A stretch of DNA of 64,000 nt from Muricauda sp. SCSIO 64092 (GTDB taxonomy: Bacteria; Bacteroidota; Bacteroidia; Flavobacteriales; Flavobacteriaceae), in contig NZ_CP095413.1 in NCBI RefSeq assembly GCF_023016285.1, positions 1,116,001 through 1,180,000 on the forward strand, written 5' to 3'. Position 1 is the first letter of the stretch. The number at the start of each line of letters is the position of its first letter. Below are positions 35,286 through 44,668 of the stretch, piece after piece. The notes under the pieces are model-generated. The model did no database searches and was not told the DNA's origin. It was given only the letters and a program-made list of their open reading frames with translations. A program made the translations under genes and the position numbers.

Positions 35286-37646
35286 TTAATTTTGGTTATT
35301 CAGAAATTCAAAAAAACGTTGTTTGAACTCGTTATTTTTTTCTGGTGTGTTCAACAGAAAATAATAGCCCAGAAACCGCTCCAGTTGTAGGGCGTTGATC
35401 AAAAAGTTATACACCGCGTTCGCTCTGGCCAGTTGGGCGTTTAAATAATTGTTTTGGGCATCCAATAACTGAACAATGTTAACGGCTCCCTCGGAATAGG
35501 AGGCTCGAGTAAGCTCCAGGGCCTCGGCTGCCGTTTCTTCAGATATTTTCGATAATTGAATATTGGACATTTGGTTCACCAAATTCAACACCCCGTTTCT
35601 AACGTTTACCGAAATGCCCAACTCCAAATTATCCTTGTTGATCTCCAATTGATCCTTTTGGATAAGTGCCGTCTGCCGGTTGATATTATTCAAATTCTGA
35701 TTGATGATGGGAATGGAGATACTTGCACCGGCGGTATAAAAATTATCCACCAATCCAAACCCCAGGTTCGGGGGAACGGTACTCCCCGCCCCGGAACGAT
35801 TAAAGGTGGAGCTATACTGCCCTTGCAGGGCAACCGTGGGCAAAAAACGACCGTAGCCGTTTAATCGGATGTTTCGATCGGTGGCCTCAAGGCTATACCC
35901 CAGGGACTTTAGTTCAGGGGCATTTCGGTAGGCTTCCTCAATCAAAAAGTCCACAAATGGTTCCCGAAGGCTGGGGTTATCCAATAAAGCAAAAAGATCG
36001 TTGTAGTTATATTCCTTAAAAATTCCTTCGTCCAAGCCCACATCAGTGACATCAATTTCCAGATTGGAAGGATTGTTCAAAATCTGATTTAGAAATAAAA
36101 AACCTTGTTCCAATTGGTTAATGGCCTCGACCATGGCTTGGGTATTCTGGGCCATTTCACTTCTAAAACGAAGCATATCGGACTTGCCGGACTGCCCAGC
36201 TTCAAAATTCTGCTGGGATATCTCAAGGTTCCTTTTGGTCAAATCCACGTTCCGCACCTGTATTTGTGTATTTGCCTTAAGAATCAACACATTGAAATAG
36301 GCGTTCGCCGCATCGAAAATCAAATCCAACTGGGAGGCGTTAAAATCTTCCTGTTGCGCTTTTTGTAATTTCTTTTGAATGGTAATATTGGCATTGGCCG
36401 CCTCGGAAAAAACGGTTTGGTTGAGTGTAAGGTTTCCTGTAGTTGAGAACTCCGGGTTCTGTCCATTACTAATTTCCGCCAGGTCTGGGTCCACATAGGT
36501 CGCCGTACCGGAAGCGGTAAGGGATGGTAAGTAATTGCTCGTGGCCGTTTTTACGTCCTGCGAGGCCAAATCCACATCTCTTTGATTGGACTGAATGGAC
36601 AGATTTTGCTCCAAGGCTTCATTAATGACCGTTAAAAGGTCATATTCTTTTTCGGACAGGACATTCCTGAACTCACCAACAAAATCCGTTTCCCCAATCA
36701 AACTGTACTTCATGGGAAATCCTATGGTATCAGAGGTATTATAGTTTATCGTCAACCTTGGGTTGTAATCTATGAAAACAGGCAATTCAGCCATTGGGGT
36801 GCCCGTGACATAGGCTTCAATATTTAAGGCAATACGCCTAAAGAACTGGTCCAAATTCTCTTCGGACTGTAAAGTGGCCAAAAAGCCCAATTTCACATCT
36901 GCCGGACCGTTGACGGTAAAGGACGGCAATTTGCGTTCAAGAAGTTCCTGGACCAAGACTTTCTTTTCTTCCGTGGTCATAAAAAAACCACCGGCCATGT
37001 AAAAGGCATCGATCCCATCCAGGTTGGCAATGATATCATCAACGGACTCAAAGGGTATCAAGCGATAATCGGCTTCCAGCCGGGCCAGTTCGGCATCAAA
37101 GATTTCCTTAAGGGGCAAGATTTCAGCAATTTGGGTATCCATGGCAATACCCAGGTTTTTAAAATCACTGAGCTCTTTAAATCGGTTCAAATCATCTTGA
37201 TAGGATTCCGATTCTATCAAATAGGTGAAATTTTCAATTCCGGAATTGGCCTTGGAAAGATCCAATTGTTGCACATCCCTATTTACCGCCCCAAACAATA
37301 TGGTAGGTTTTTGATGGACGGCCAGCGGACTAATTATTTCGTTATTGAGTACCCCAAAGGCCAAAATGATATCGATATCACTGGCCAAAAGTTGCTCGTA
37401 ATTGTTTCTGGCCCGTTCCAAATCAAAATTGTTGATCAGAATGGCCTCCTCAGGAAAAACAATGATGGCATCTTCACCGACCACCGCCTTTACCTCATTT
37501 TTTAATTTATTGATTAAAGGCGCTACTTCCGGATTTGTCCTATCTACCAGGATCCCCACTTTATAGGTGCGTTTATCCTGGGCAATGGCTTGGCATAGAC
37601 TTGCCATGAAGCATAAAAGGACAGCAAAAATTTTGATAGACTTCAT
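35286..37646 (-). CDS. Periplasmic-binding-like domain fused to a TolC-type outer-membrane efflux protein
   Basis: The 786-residue protein has two parts. After a signal peptide (IFAVLLCFMASLCQAIAQ), residues about 27-310 look like an ABC-transporter substrate-binding fold (PF04392-like): YKVGILVDRTNPEVAPLI, DIDIILAFGVLNNEIISPLA, PTILFGAVN, FKNLGIAMDTQ and FTVNGPADVKLGFLATLQ. From about 345 to the end is a TolC/OEP protein: LLTVINEALEQNLSIQSNQR, LEISQQNFEAGQSGKSDMLR, the internal repeat with LELTRASYSEGAVNIVQLLD, and LARANAVYNFLINALQLERF. Ordinary TolC is about 430-480 residues. The fusion would place a small-molecule sensing or capture module beside the exit duct. It is first in the five-gene run. 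Confidence 0.85.
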   Translation of the reverse strand: MKSIKIFAVLLCFMASLCQAIAQDKRTYKVGILVDRTNPEVAPLINKLKNEVKAVVGEDAIIVFPEEAILINNFDLERARNNYEQLLASDIDIILAFGVLNNEIISPLAVHQKPTILFGAVNRDVQQLDLSKANSGIENFTYLIESESYQDDLNRFKELSDFKNLGIAMDTQIAEILPLKEIFDAELARLEADYRLIPFESVDDIIANLDGIDAFYMAGGFFMTTEEKKVLVQELLERKLPSFTVNGPADVKLGFLATLQSEENLDQFFRRIALNIEAYVTGTPMAELPVFIDYNPRLTINYNTSDTIGFPMKYSLIGETDFVGEFRNVLSEKEYDLLTVINEALEQNLSIQSNQRDVDLASQDVKTATSNYLPSLTASGTATYVDPDLAEISNGQNPEFSTTGNLTLNQTVFSEAANANITIQKKLQKAQQEDFNASQLDLIFDAANAYFNVLILKANTQIQVRNVDLTKRNLEISQQNFEAGQSGKSDMLRFRSEMAQNTQAMVEAINQLEQGFLFLNQILNNPSNLEIDVTDVGLDEGIFKEYNYNDLFALLDNPSLREPFVDFLIEEAYRNAPELKSLGYSLEATDRNIRLNGYGRFLPTVALQGQYSSTFNRSGAGSTVPPNLGFGLVDNFYTAGASISIPIINQNLNNINRQTALIQKDQLEINKDNLELGISVNVRNGVLNLVNQMSNIQLSKISEETAAEALELTRASYSEGAVNIVQLLDAQNNYLNAQLARANAVYNFLINALQLERFLGYYFLLNTPEKNNEFKQRFFEFLNNQN

Positions 37647-37764
37647 ATAATGGTTTCTATTTCAATACAATGAATTCATTAGACGATCTTCCTTACTCCC
37701 AAACCCTTTTTTGGCGAAACAACATCTCTGCCAATACCATGGATTTTCTCAATGGAAAAGAACA

Positions 37765-39045
37765 CTACCTTCTGGTTTTGTTGGACGTCCATGCATTCTC
37801 GATAGGTTTTAATTTCAATTTTGTTATTAGTTTTTCTACGGTAAGTCCTTGTACCAAAATGGAAAAAATTACGATGATATAGGTCATTACCAAAAATAAA
37901 TCACGTCCCATGGATTGTGTTAAACCCAAAGCCAATGCAATGGAAATAGCCCCCCTTAACCCGCCCCAGGTCATGATCAAGGTAGTATTGGGCACAAAAT
38001 CCAATCGTTTTTGAAATAGTTTCACCGGCACCATCAAGGAAAGATAACGACAGAGCAGTGCAATGGGGATGGCCAATAGTCCAGCATAAATGTAAACGGT
38101 ATTAAATTCCAACACCAACATTTCCATACCAATGAGAACAAACAAAATGGTATTCAATAAAATATCCACGAGTTCCCAAAACTTGTCCACGTAGTCTTCC
38201 GTAAGTTTTGACATGGCACGTTCCCGGGTTTTGTTCCCGCCCAGCATTAATCCGGCCACGACCATGGCCAATGGAGCCGAAACATGGAGGTGTGTTGCGA
38301 TCATGGTACCTGTCATCACCGTTGCCAAGGTGATGATGACCTCTATATTATAGTCATCAATTTTTTTGAGAAAGTAGTAGGTGAGCCATCCAAGCAATAG
38401 GCCCAATAACAATCCTCCAAACACTTCCACACCAAACAGCTCCAAAATACCGGCAAGTGAAAAACCGGATTCGCTACCGTTTGCCATTCCAAAAATGGTA
38501 AGAAAAATGACCACTCCAACACCATCATTAAAAAGCGATTCCCCTACAATTTTGATTTCCAACTTCTTCGGCGCTCCGGCCTTTTTTAAAATGCCCAGTA
38601 CCGCAATGGGATCGGTCGGCGAAATCAGGGCCCCAAAAAGGAGGCAATGGATGTACGCAACCTCAAGTCCCAGTACCATCAACAAGTAAAAAACGGCTGT
38701 TCCCACTAAAAATGTGGAAACCAATACCCCAAAAGTGGCAAAGACCAAAACTGGCCAACGTTGTTCCCTTAGTTTTTGCAAATCGGTATGCAAAGCCCCG
38801 GCAAACAACAAAAAACTCAGCATAATATCCAGTAGAACAACCTTAAAATCGATTTGGGAAATAATAAAGCGTTCGGCTTCCAGCAAGGTGGCATCAAAAT
38901 AGCTCAGTGCAAAAACCGCAAGGGTAAACAAAATGGTTATCAAAGTCAGCCCAATGGTATTGGGCAACTTAAAAAAGCGCAGGTTGATATATCCAAATAC
39001 CGCAGATAGAAAGACGAGGATACTAGTTATGACAAAATAATCCAT
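37765..39045 (-). CDS. Cation/proton antiporter, CPA1 (NhaP) type
   Basis: The 426-residue protein has about 12-13 hydrophobic segments. Typical CPA1 motifs are LLFAGALHTDLQKLR, FGALISPTDPIAVLGILK, and VGESLFNDGVGVVIFLTIFG (the ESLFNDG motif carrying the transport Asp), plus MTWGGLRGAISIALALG near the C-terminus. It exchanges Na+ or K+ for protons across the inner membrane, adjusting pH and salt; ion choice is not readable. It lies on the same strand 118 bases upstream of the efflux/cyclase run, so co-transcription is possible but the gap is larger than between those genes. Confidence 0.93.
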   Translation of the reverse strand: MDYFVITSILVFLSAVFGYINLRFFKLPNTIGLTLITILFTLAVFALSYFDATLLEAERFIISQIDFKVVLLDIMLSFLLFAGALHTDLQKLREQRWPVLVFATFGVLVSTFLVGTAVFYLLMVLGLEVAYIHCLLFGALISPTDPIAVLGILKKAGAPKKLEIKIVGESLFNDGVGVVIFLTIFGMANGSESGFSLAGILELFGVEVFGGLLLGLLLGWLTYYFLKKIDDYNIEVIITLATVMTGTMIATHLHVSAPLAMVVAGLMLGGNKTRERAMSKLTEDYVDKFWELVDILLNTILFVLIGMEMLVLEFNTVYIYAGLLAIPIALLCRYLSLMVPVKLFQKRLDFVPNTTLIMTWGGLRGAISIALALGLTQSMGRDLFLVMTYIIVIFSILVQGLTVEKLITKLKLKPIENAWTSNKTRR

Positions 39046-39359
39046 CGAGATGTAAAACCAAATAATTAAACGGGGGACCTTAAATTTTTTGAAAAGTACG
39101 GATTATTTTAAGAGAATTTTTAGAAAAAATTTGCCGTGGCAATTCTGTTTAACGAATACCGACCAAAAGATGACATTTTAACCCATAAACCTATTCATAA
39201 ATTAAACAAAACGAGGTTTGCCTTTGGATTTATGGGTACCCAATGGTTTTCCAGTAGAAAGTAGGATTACGGACAGTGCCATAAACAAAGACACCAGCGA
39301 AATTGTTAAGGTCTTTGTTGGCTACCTCGGCTAAATTTCCTGCCCAACTTTTATGGCAT
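39046..39359. other. Non-coding interval with one long-range inverted repeat
   Basis: No coding frame is supportable. ACCCATAAA (39181-39189) and TTTATGGGT (39229-39237) form a perfect 9-base inverted repeat with a 39-base loop; it could be a structured RNA or chance in AT-rich DNA. The antiporter promoter probably lies at the left end, but no full -33/-7 pair was found. Confidence 0.4.
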
Positions 39360-39389
39360 AAAAAAACCCATTGCGAGAGCAATGGGTTT
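39360..39389 (-). terminator. Intrinsic terminator after tRNA-Gln
   Basis: AAACCCATTGC (39364-39374), loop GAGA, GCAATGGGTTT (39379-39389); on the minus strand the stem is followed by a run of T residues. It lies about 12 bases past the tRNA 3' end, well placed to end the tRNA transcript. Confidence 0.8.
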
Positions 39390-39400
39390 GTCCAACTCCG

Positions 39401-39472
39401 TTGGCCTACTAGGACTCGAACCTAGAATGACTGGACCAAAACCAGTAGTGTTGCCAATTACACCATAGGCCA
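39401..39472 (-). tRNA. tRNA-Gln (anticodon TTG)
   Basis: On the minus strand the sequence begins TGGCCTATGGTGTAATTGGC and folds as a cloverleaf: acceptor TGGCCTA/TAGGCCA with discriminator A, anticodon stem ACTGG/CCAGT with loop TTTTGGT giving anticodon TTG, and a T-arm with GGTTCGAACC. The 3' CCA is not encoded. Length is 72 bases. Confidence 0.93.
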
Positions 39473-39506
39473 AAATACCATCAAAAGCATTTCACTTTTG
39501 AGCGTG

Positions 39507-39537
39507 CAAATTTAAGACAAACTTTTAGCTCACCAAA
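39507..39537 (-). promoter_or_regulatory. Promoter of tRNA-Gln
   Basis: On the minus strand TTTG (39537-39534), a 19-base spacer and TAAATTTG (39514-39507) match the Bacteroidota -33/-7 consensus, about 35 bases upstream of the tRNA 5' end. Confidence 0.65.
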
Positions 39538-39602
39538 TTATTTTAACCACATTCCAAAACCTTTGTGTTAAACCTTTTACTAAAGTGGTGAATTGTCTAT
39601 GG

Positions 39603-39610
39603 TAATTTTG
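39603..39610 (+). promoter_or_regulatory. Candidate -7 promoter element for the DUF2723 gene
   Basis: TAATTTTG matches TAnnTTTG and lies 35 bases before the ATG at 39645. A -33 element at standard spacing is not clear. Confidence 0.45.
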
Positions 39611-39644
39611 GTAAATTCGCCCCGATTGGACAACCAAGTACCGC

Positions 39645-42600
39645 ATGTTTGCAAAAAATTATCAAAAATGGAACACCATCTTGGGATGGGTTTCCTTTAC
39701 CATTGCCATAATTACTTATTTTCTTACCGTTGAACCTACAGGGAGTTTTTGGGATGCGGGCGAATACATAACCACCTCCGCTAAATTACAGGTAGGCCAC
39801 CCACCAGGGGCACCCTTACTTCAAATGATAGGGGCGGTTTTTGCCCTGTTCGCCTTTGGCGAGGCTTCCAAAGTTGCCCTAATGGTCAATATAGTATCTG
39901 TGGTCTCCAGTGCGTTTGCCGTACTTTTTACCTTTTGGATCATCACCAATCTCACCAGAAAGCTGATTGCCAAAAAATCAAAGGTTTCCAATAGTAAGGC
40001 CATGGCCATTTTTGGAAGTGGTTTGGTTGGCGCCCTGGCATTTACCTATTCCGACAGTTTTTGGTTCAATGCCGTGGAAACCGAGGTGTACGCTATGGCT
40101 AGTTTTATTATGGCCCTGCTGTTATGGCTTGGATTAAAATGGGTGGACAACCTGGAAAACGAACGGGGGAACAAATGGTTGTTGCTCATTTGTTTTGTGG
40201 TAGGCCTGGTCTTCGGTATCCAATTTATGGGCTTTTTGGCCATCCCCTCAATAGGATTGCTCTATTATTTCAAAAAGTATAAAAAGACCACCGTCAAAAA
40301 CTTTTTGGTGGCCAATATCCTGGTCGTGGGGATTTTAATGTTGGTCTATAAGTTCTCCCTGACCTATGTACTGAAACTATTCGGTTGGAGTGAAGTGTTT
40401 TTTATCAATGAAGTGGGACTTCCCTTCAATTCAGGGACCCTGATTATGGGCATGGTGTTTTTGGCCGTGTTCTATTTTGCCTTGCGCTACACCAGAAAAA
40501 ATGGTTTTGAGATAGGAAACCTTATCACGCTCTGTCTCATGTTCCTTATCCTTGGTTTCTCTTCCTGGCTGTTATTGCCCATACGTGCCAATGCAAAAAC
40601 CGTGGTCAACGAGAATAATCCGGAGGATGCGCGATCGCTATTGGCCTATTACAACAGGGAACAGTACCCCGGAGTGGAAAGCCCATTTTACGGTGCCTAT
40701 TTTTCCAATTCCTTTGCACCCCCTGGGGATGATATGGACGATAAACCCAAATATGAAAAAGACGAAACCTTGGGTAAGTATGTCATTGTAAACAGCTATA
40801 AGGATGCTTTACAAAGTCCCAATAAAAAACATGTAGGTCTCCTTCCACGACTTTGGAGTGAGCAGCATGCAGAAAATTATATGCGCTATTTTGGACGGCT
40901 AAATTTTAGGATAAAGCCGGAATACATTTCCCAGAATGAACTTAGGGACGCCGTAAACCAGTTTAAACAACTGGACGCCCAGGGGGAAATCGATACGGAA
41001 CAGTACATGCAGTTCCTTAGAAGTTTTTCGGACTATATCGATGTGCAACCCCCGAGCTTGGGACAAAACCTAAATTACCTTCTTGAATTTCAGTGGAGTT
41101 ATATGTACATGCGCTATTTCATGTGGAATTTTGTAGGTAGGCAAAATGATGTGCAGGGACGGTACGATGAAAATGGGCATTGGCTGAGTGGCATCAAATT
41201 TTTGGACGCCCTGCGATTGGGCAGTCAGGAAAACCTTCCCAGTGATGTCCTGGACAATAAGGCAAGAAACACCTATTTCTTTTTGCCGCTGTTGTTGGGT
41301 ATCATCGGAATCGTATTTCAAATTTCCCGTAACCCAAAACAGTTCTGGGTGCTTTTTGTGTTTTTCATGTTCACGGGCTTCGCCATTCAGTTTTACACCA
41401 ATCCCTATATTTTTCAACCCCGGGAACGGGACTATTCCCTGGTGGGTTCGTTCTTTATCTTCTGTATTTGGATAGGATTGGGGGTTTATGGATTGTTTGA
41501 GGAAATCAAAAAACTACTCAAGCCAAAACTGGCGGCCCCTATGGCCACCATACTCTGCCTATTGGCCGTACCGGTATTGATGGCCTTCCAGAATTGGGAC
41601 GACCATGACCGTTCCGGTCGGTATACCGCCCGTTCCACGGCAAAGGCCTATTTGGATTCCTGTCAGGAAGATGCGGGTGCCATTTTGTTCACCATTGGGG
41701 ATAATGACACTTTTCCACTTTGGTATGCACAGGAAATTGAAGGACACCGCACAGATGTTCGTGTTGTGAACACCAGTCTTTTTGCGACGGACTGGTATAT
41801 TGACCAAATGAAGCGAAGGGCCTATGAGAGTGACCCCATTCCCTCTCAACTTACCCATGACAAATACAGTTATGGAACCCGTGATGCCATTTATTTTCAG
41901 CCCATCACCGAAAGCAGATGGAACATTAAGGATTTCATGAACTGGGTGGGCAGTGACAAACCTCAGACCAAATTCAAACATTTGTTCGAGAAACAGGGAA
42001 GGGAAGTAAGTGACTATCCGGCAAGCACATTGGAAATTGTGTATTACCCCACCAATAAGGTCAGGGTCCCGGTCAATAAAAAAAATGTATTGGAAAGTGG
42101 GCTGGTCAAGGAAAAGGACAGTGCTTTGATTGTGGACTATATTGATATTGACCTTCCCGAAAGCGCCCTGACCAAACAACGTATCCTGATGTTGGATCTT
42201 CTGGCCAACAATGACTGGAAACGGCCTATCTATTTCTCAGGGGGAAGTTTTGACAGTGCTGAATATATATGGATGAAGGATTACCTCCAGTTGGACGGCC
42301 TGGTCTATAAACTGGTACCCATTAAAACCGAAAACAGGAGTCCTTTTGATATGGGACGGATCGATACCGACCTGATGTACGAAATTGTTGAAAAATGGGA
42401 GTGGGGCAATTCTTCCGACCTGGACATTTACCATGATCCCCAGACGCGCTCCCAGGGACTGTCCTATAGAAGTAACCTGGCGCGATTGAGCGAGCAACTT
42501 ATTGCGGAAGGAAAGATTGACAAGGCCAAGGACATTATTGATCTGGCCATGACCCATATGCCCTTTGAGCGTTTTGGCTTCTACACCTTTGTCGAACCTT

Positions 42601-42986
42601 TTCTCGATGGTTATTACAAAGTTGGTGAGCAGCAAAAGGCCAGGGAATTGTTTGAAAAACTGAAAAAAGTATATCAAGAGCGGTTAAGATACTATGCAGG
42701 AATTCCAAGGGATGAGCAATATGCAAAAATTGAGGATATTTTGACCAATTTGGAAGCGTATCAACGTATTGTCTACATTCTATCGGACAATACGGATATG
42801 GAATACTCAGAAAAAGAGTCCTTGACCCTTAAAGAATACATAAGCCTATTTGATGACTTTGTGGATGACGGCGAAGAATACTATGAGGAAACCTTTGGCC
42901 CGGATCCGGATGTAATGGACAGTGTTCCATTGGATACCGTCCCCAATACCACAGATTCCCTTTTAGTGGATGATGAAGGGCAATAA
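39645..42986 (+). CDS. DUF2723 family membrane protein (protein O-mannosyltransferase-like)
   Basis: The 1113-residue protein starts with YQKWNTILGWVSFTIAIITY and the family hallmark TVEPTGSFWDAGEYITTSAK, followed by LQVGHPPGAPLLQMIGAVFA. The DxGE acidic pair near residue 38 is the feature shared with GT-C glycosyltransferases. About 12 hydrophobic segments are spread over 1-640; a soluble periplasmic part follows (FTIGDNDTFPLWYAQEIEG, DLPESALTKQRILMLDLLAN), then helical repeat-like sequence and a very acidic C-terminal tail. In Bacteroidota these proteins are candidates for lipid-linked sugar transfer to exported proteins; the acceptor is not known from sequence. It is a single gene between tRNA-Gln and the convergent thioredoxin-like gene. 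Confidence 0.9.
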   Translation: MFAKNYQKWNTILGWVSFTIAIITYFLTVEPTGSFWDAGEYITTSAKLQVGHPPGAPLLQMIGAVFALFAFGEASKVALMVNIVSVVSSAFAVLFTFWIITNLTRKLIAKKSKVSNSKAMAIFGSGLVGALAFTYSDSFWFNAVETEVYAMASFIMALLLWLGLKWVDNLENERGNKWLLLICFVVGLVFGIQFMGFLAIPSIGLLYYFKKYKKTTVKNFLVANILVVGILMLVYKFSLTYVLKLFGWSEVFFINEVGLPFNSGTLIMGMVFLAVFYFALRYTRKNGFEIGNLITLCLMFLILGFSSWLLLPIRANAKTVVNENNPEDARSLLAYYNREQYPGVESPFYGAYFSNSFAPPGDDMDDKPKYEKDETLGKYVIVNSYKDALQSPNKKHVGLLPRLWSEQHAENYMRYFGRLNFRIKPEYISQNELRDAVNQFKQLDAQGEIDTEQYMQFLRSFSDYIDVQPPSLGQNLNYLLEFQWSYMYMRYFMWNFVGRQNDVQGRYDENGHWLSGIKFLDALRLGSQENLPSDVLDNKARNTYFFLPLLLGIIGIVFQISRNPKQFWVLFVFFMFTGFAIQFYTNPYIFQPRERDYSLVGSFFIFCIWIGLGVYGLFEEIKKLLKPKLAAPMATILCLLAVPVLMAFQNWDDHDRSGRYTARSTAKAYLDSCQEDAGAILFTIGDNDTFPLWYAQEIEGHRTDVRVVNTSLFATDWYIDQMKRRAYESDPIPSQLTHDKYSYGTRDAIYFQPITESRWNIKDFMNWVGSDKPQTKFKHLFEKQGREVSDYPASTLEIVYYPTNKVRVPVNKKNVLESGLVKEKDSALIVDYIDIDLPESALTKQRILMLDLLANNDWKRPIYFSGGSFDSAEYIWMKDYLQLDGLVYKLVPIKTENRSPFDMGRIDTDLMYEIVEKWEWGNSSDLDIYHDPQTRSQGLSYRSNLARLSEQLIAEGKIDKAKDIIDLAMTHMPFERFGFYTFVEPFLDGYYKVGEQQKARELFEKLKKVYQERLRYYAGIPRDEQYAKIEDILTNLEAYQRIVYILSDNTDMEYSEKESLTLKEYISLFDDFVDDGEEYYEETFGPDPDVMDSVPLDTVPNTTDSLLVDDEGQ

Positions 42987-43013
42987 AAATGTAAAGGAAA
43001 AACTAAAAGTGTC

Positions 43014-43310
43014 CTAAGTGTATTCGTTCAGTATTCCAATGAGTGTATTGGCATCCTGCTCGCCACTTTGGCGCCATACCATTTCCCCTTTTTTGTAAAT
43101 CATTAAGGTTGGTAAACCTTTAATTCGTAAGGCTTGGGAAAGCTCCTTGTTCTTATCAACATCTATTTTGATGACCTTGCCCTTATCACCAAGGGCGGCA
43201 GCAACATCACGTAAGACCGGATGCATGGATGTGGACTGTTCGTTCCAATCCGCATAAAAATCCAACAGCACAGGGATGTCTAAGTCAATAAGTTCACCGA
43301 ATTTGGACAT
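43014..43310 (-). CDS. Thioredoxin-fold protein lacking the active-site cysteines
   Basis: The 98-residue protein is plainly a thioredoxin fold: PVLLDFYADWNEQSTSM, VIKIDVDKNKELSQALRIKG, and the cis-proline loop LPTLMIYKKGEMVWRQSG. The usual WCGPC active site reads WNEQS, and there is no cysteine anywhere in the protein. It therefore cannot do thiol-disulphide exchange and more likely acts as a binding partner or chaperone-like scaffold; that is inference. It is 28 bases from the end of the convergent DUF2723 gene. Confidence 0.9.
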   Translation of the reverse strand: MSKFGELIDLDIPVLLDFYADWNEQSTSMHPVLRDVAAALGDKGKVIKIDVDKNKELSQALRIKGLPTLMIYKKGEMVWRQSGEQDANTLIGILNEYT

Positions 43311-43398
43311 ATGTTAACGCATTTCTAACTCAAAAGTAACAAAATTTGTTAAAGAGGTACCTTAAGTAGGCCCTTTAACCCCTTGATTTAGGTTAAAT

Positions 43399-44634
43399 TC
43401 ACGTTAAACCTTTCTTCTTAAGCGTAATTACCGAAATCTCTGGCCAAATCCCAAAACGCCCTGGATAACCAATAAAACCAAATCCACGGTTTACATTGAT
43501 GAATTGATCCAGCTCCTTGTAGACCCCGGCCCAATACTTATAACGCCATTTTACGGGACTCCACTTAACCACACCGGGAATCTCCACTCCAAACTGCATC
43601 CCATGGGTATGCCCGCTCAAGGTCAAATGAAAATGGTAATCGTCATGAATCACCTCATCTTCCCAATGGGATGGATCATGGCTCATTAAAATCTTAAAAT
43701 CCCCTTTTCGGACCCCCTGCTTTGCCTTTTGTAGGTCACCGGCCTTTTTGAAACGTCCCCTACCCCAGTTTTCAACACCGATTAAGGCAATCCGTTGCCC
43801 GTTGCGTTCCAGGTAACGATGTTCATCCAACAACAGATCAAAACCCATTTCCTTTTGTAACTGTTTTAGGTCTTCCAAATTTCTGGCCTTGGCTTCCGCC
43901 GATGGCCATTGGGTATAATCCCCATAGTCGTGGTTCCCCAATACGGAAAACACCCCATCTTTGGCCTCCAGTTTGGCAAATGTATCGGCCCAGGGCTCCA
44001 TTTCCGTAGCGCGGTCATTGACCAAATCCCCGGTAAACAGGATGACATCGCTTTGTTGCCGATTCACCAAATCCACACCATAGGCCACCTTCTTGGCATT
44101 ATCAAAGCTACCACTGTGCACATCGGAGATTTGGGTAATCCTGTACCCATCAAAGGCTTCCGGCAAATCCTCAAACTCCAATTCATAGGTGAGCACCTGG
44201 TAATTGTATTTTCCCCTGTACATCCCATAAAGCAATGCCCCAAAAGGCAGTGCAGCCAGTCCCAGTCCAATGGCACTTACAAACTTTCGCCTGGAGGGAA
44301 AGAACGTTGCACTTTCATCGGAGACGCCGGAAATCTTGTTGAATCCATAAACCGATAAACGTACCACATCCTCCAACAATAAAAAGAAGCCCAGAAAAAG
44401 GGCCAATAGAAAGAATGAAAAGAAGATACCTCCCGCTATGGCAATACCCCCACGCATTGCAGAACCCGGTTCATAGGTGACCAATTTAAATATCATATAG
44501 CCCCAGGCCGATACAAATGCCAGGACATAGACCAAATGGACCCACGGGGTCTTGAAAAGTGTTTTAAAGGCCTGGAAACCATAAATGGCCAAGGCAATAT
44601 AAACTATGGAAAGAATGACGATAAATCGGGTCAT
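43399..44634 (-). CDS. Membrane-anchored metallophosphoesterase
   Basis: About four hydrophobic segments occupy residues 1-145 (FIVILSIVYIALAIYGFQAF and others). The calcineurin-type domain follows with every metal motif: ITQISDVHSGSFDN (DxH), LFTGDLVNDRA (GD), VLGNHDYGDY (GNHD), MSHDPSHW (H), and LTLSGHTHGMQFGVE (GHTH). This resembles the YkoQ/YaeI group, some of which cleave lipid-linked diphosphates such as UDP-diacylglucosamine; here the substrate is unknown. It is followed on the same strand by nothing close; cutC begins upstream with a 34-base gap, so the two may share a transcript. Confidence 0.92.
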   Translation of the reverse strand: MTRFIVILSIVYIALAIYGFQAFKTLFKTPWVHLVYVLAFVSAWGYMIFKLVTYEPGSAMRGGIAIAGGIFFSFFLLALFLGFFLLLEDVVRLSVYGFNKISGVSDESATFFPSRRKFVSAIGLGLAALPFGALLYGMYRGKYNYQVLTYELEFEDLPEAFDGYRITQISDVHSGSFDNAKKVAYGVDLVNRQQSDVILFTGDLVNDRATEMEPWADTFAKLEAKDGVFSVLGNHDYGDYTQWPSAEAKARNLEDLKQLQKEMGFDLLLDEHRYLERNGQRIALIGVENWGRGRFKKAGDLQKAKQGVRKGDFKILMSHDPSHWEDEVIHDDYHFHLTLSGHTHGMQFGVEIPGVVKWSPVKWRYKYWAGVYKELDQFINVNRGFGFIGYPGRFGIWPEISVITLKKKGLT

Positions 44635-44668
44635 AACAATTCTTTTTACAAAGCTATTTCTTTTAGGC

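Noticed and set aside
39181..39237. Structured RNA formed by ACCCATAAA/TTTATGGGT
   Set aside because: One 9-base pairing over a 39-base AT-rich loop with no second helix or conservation information is too weak to call a gene.
42237..42677. Antisense frame inside the DUF2723 gene
   Set aside because: It lies wholly within a well-supported gene and has no recognisable protein features.
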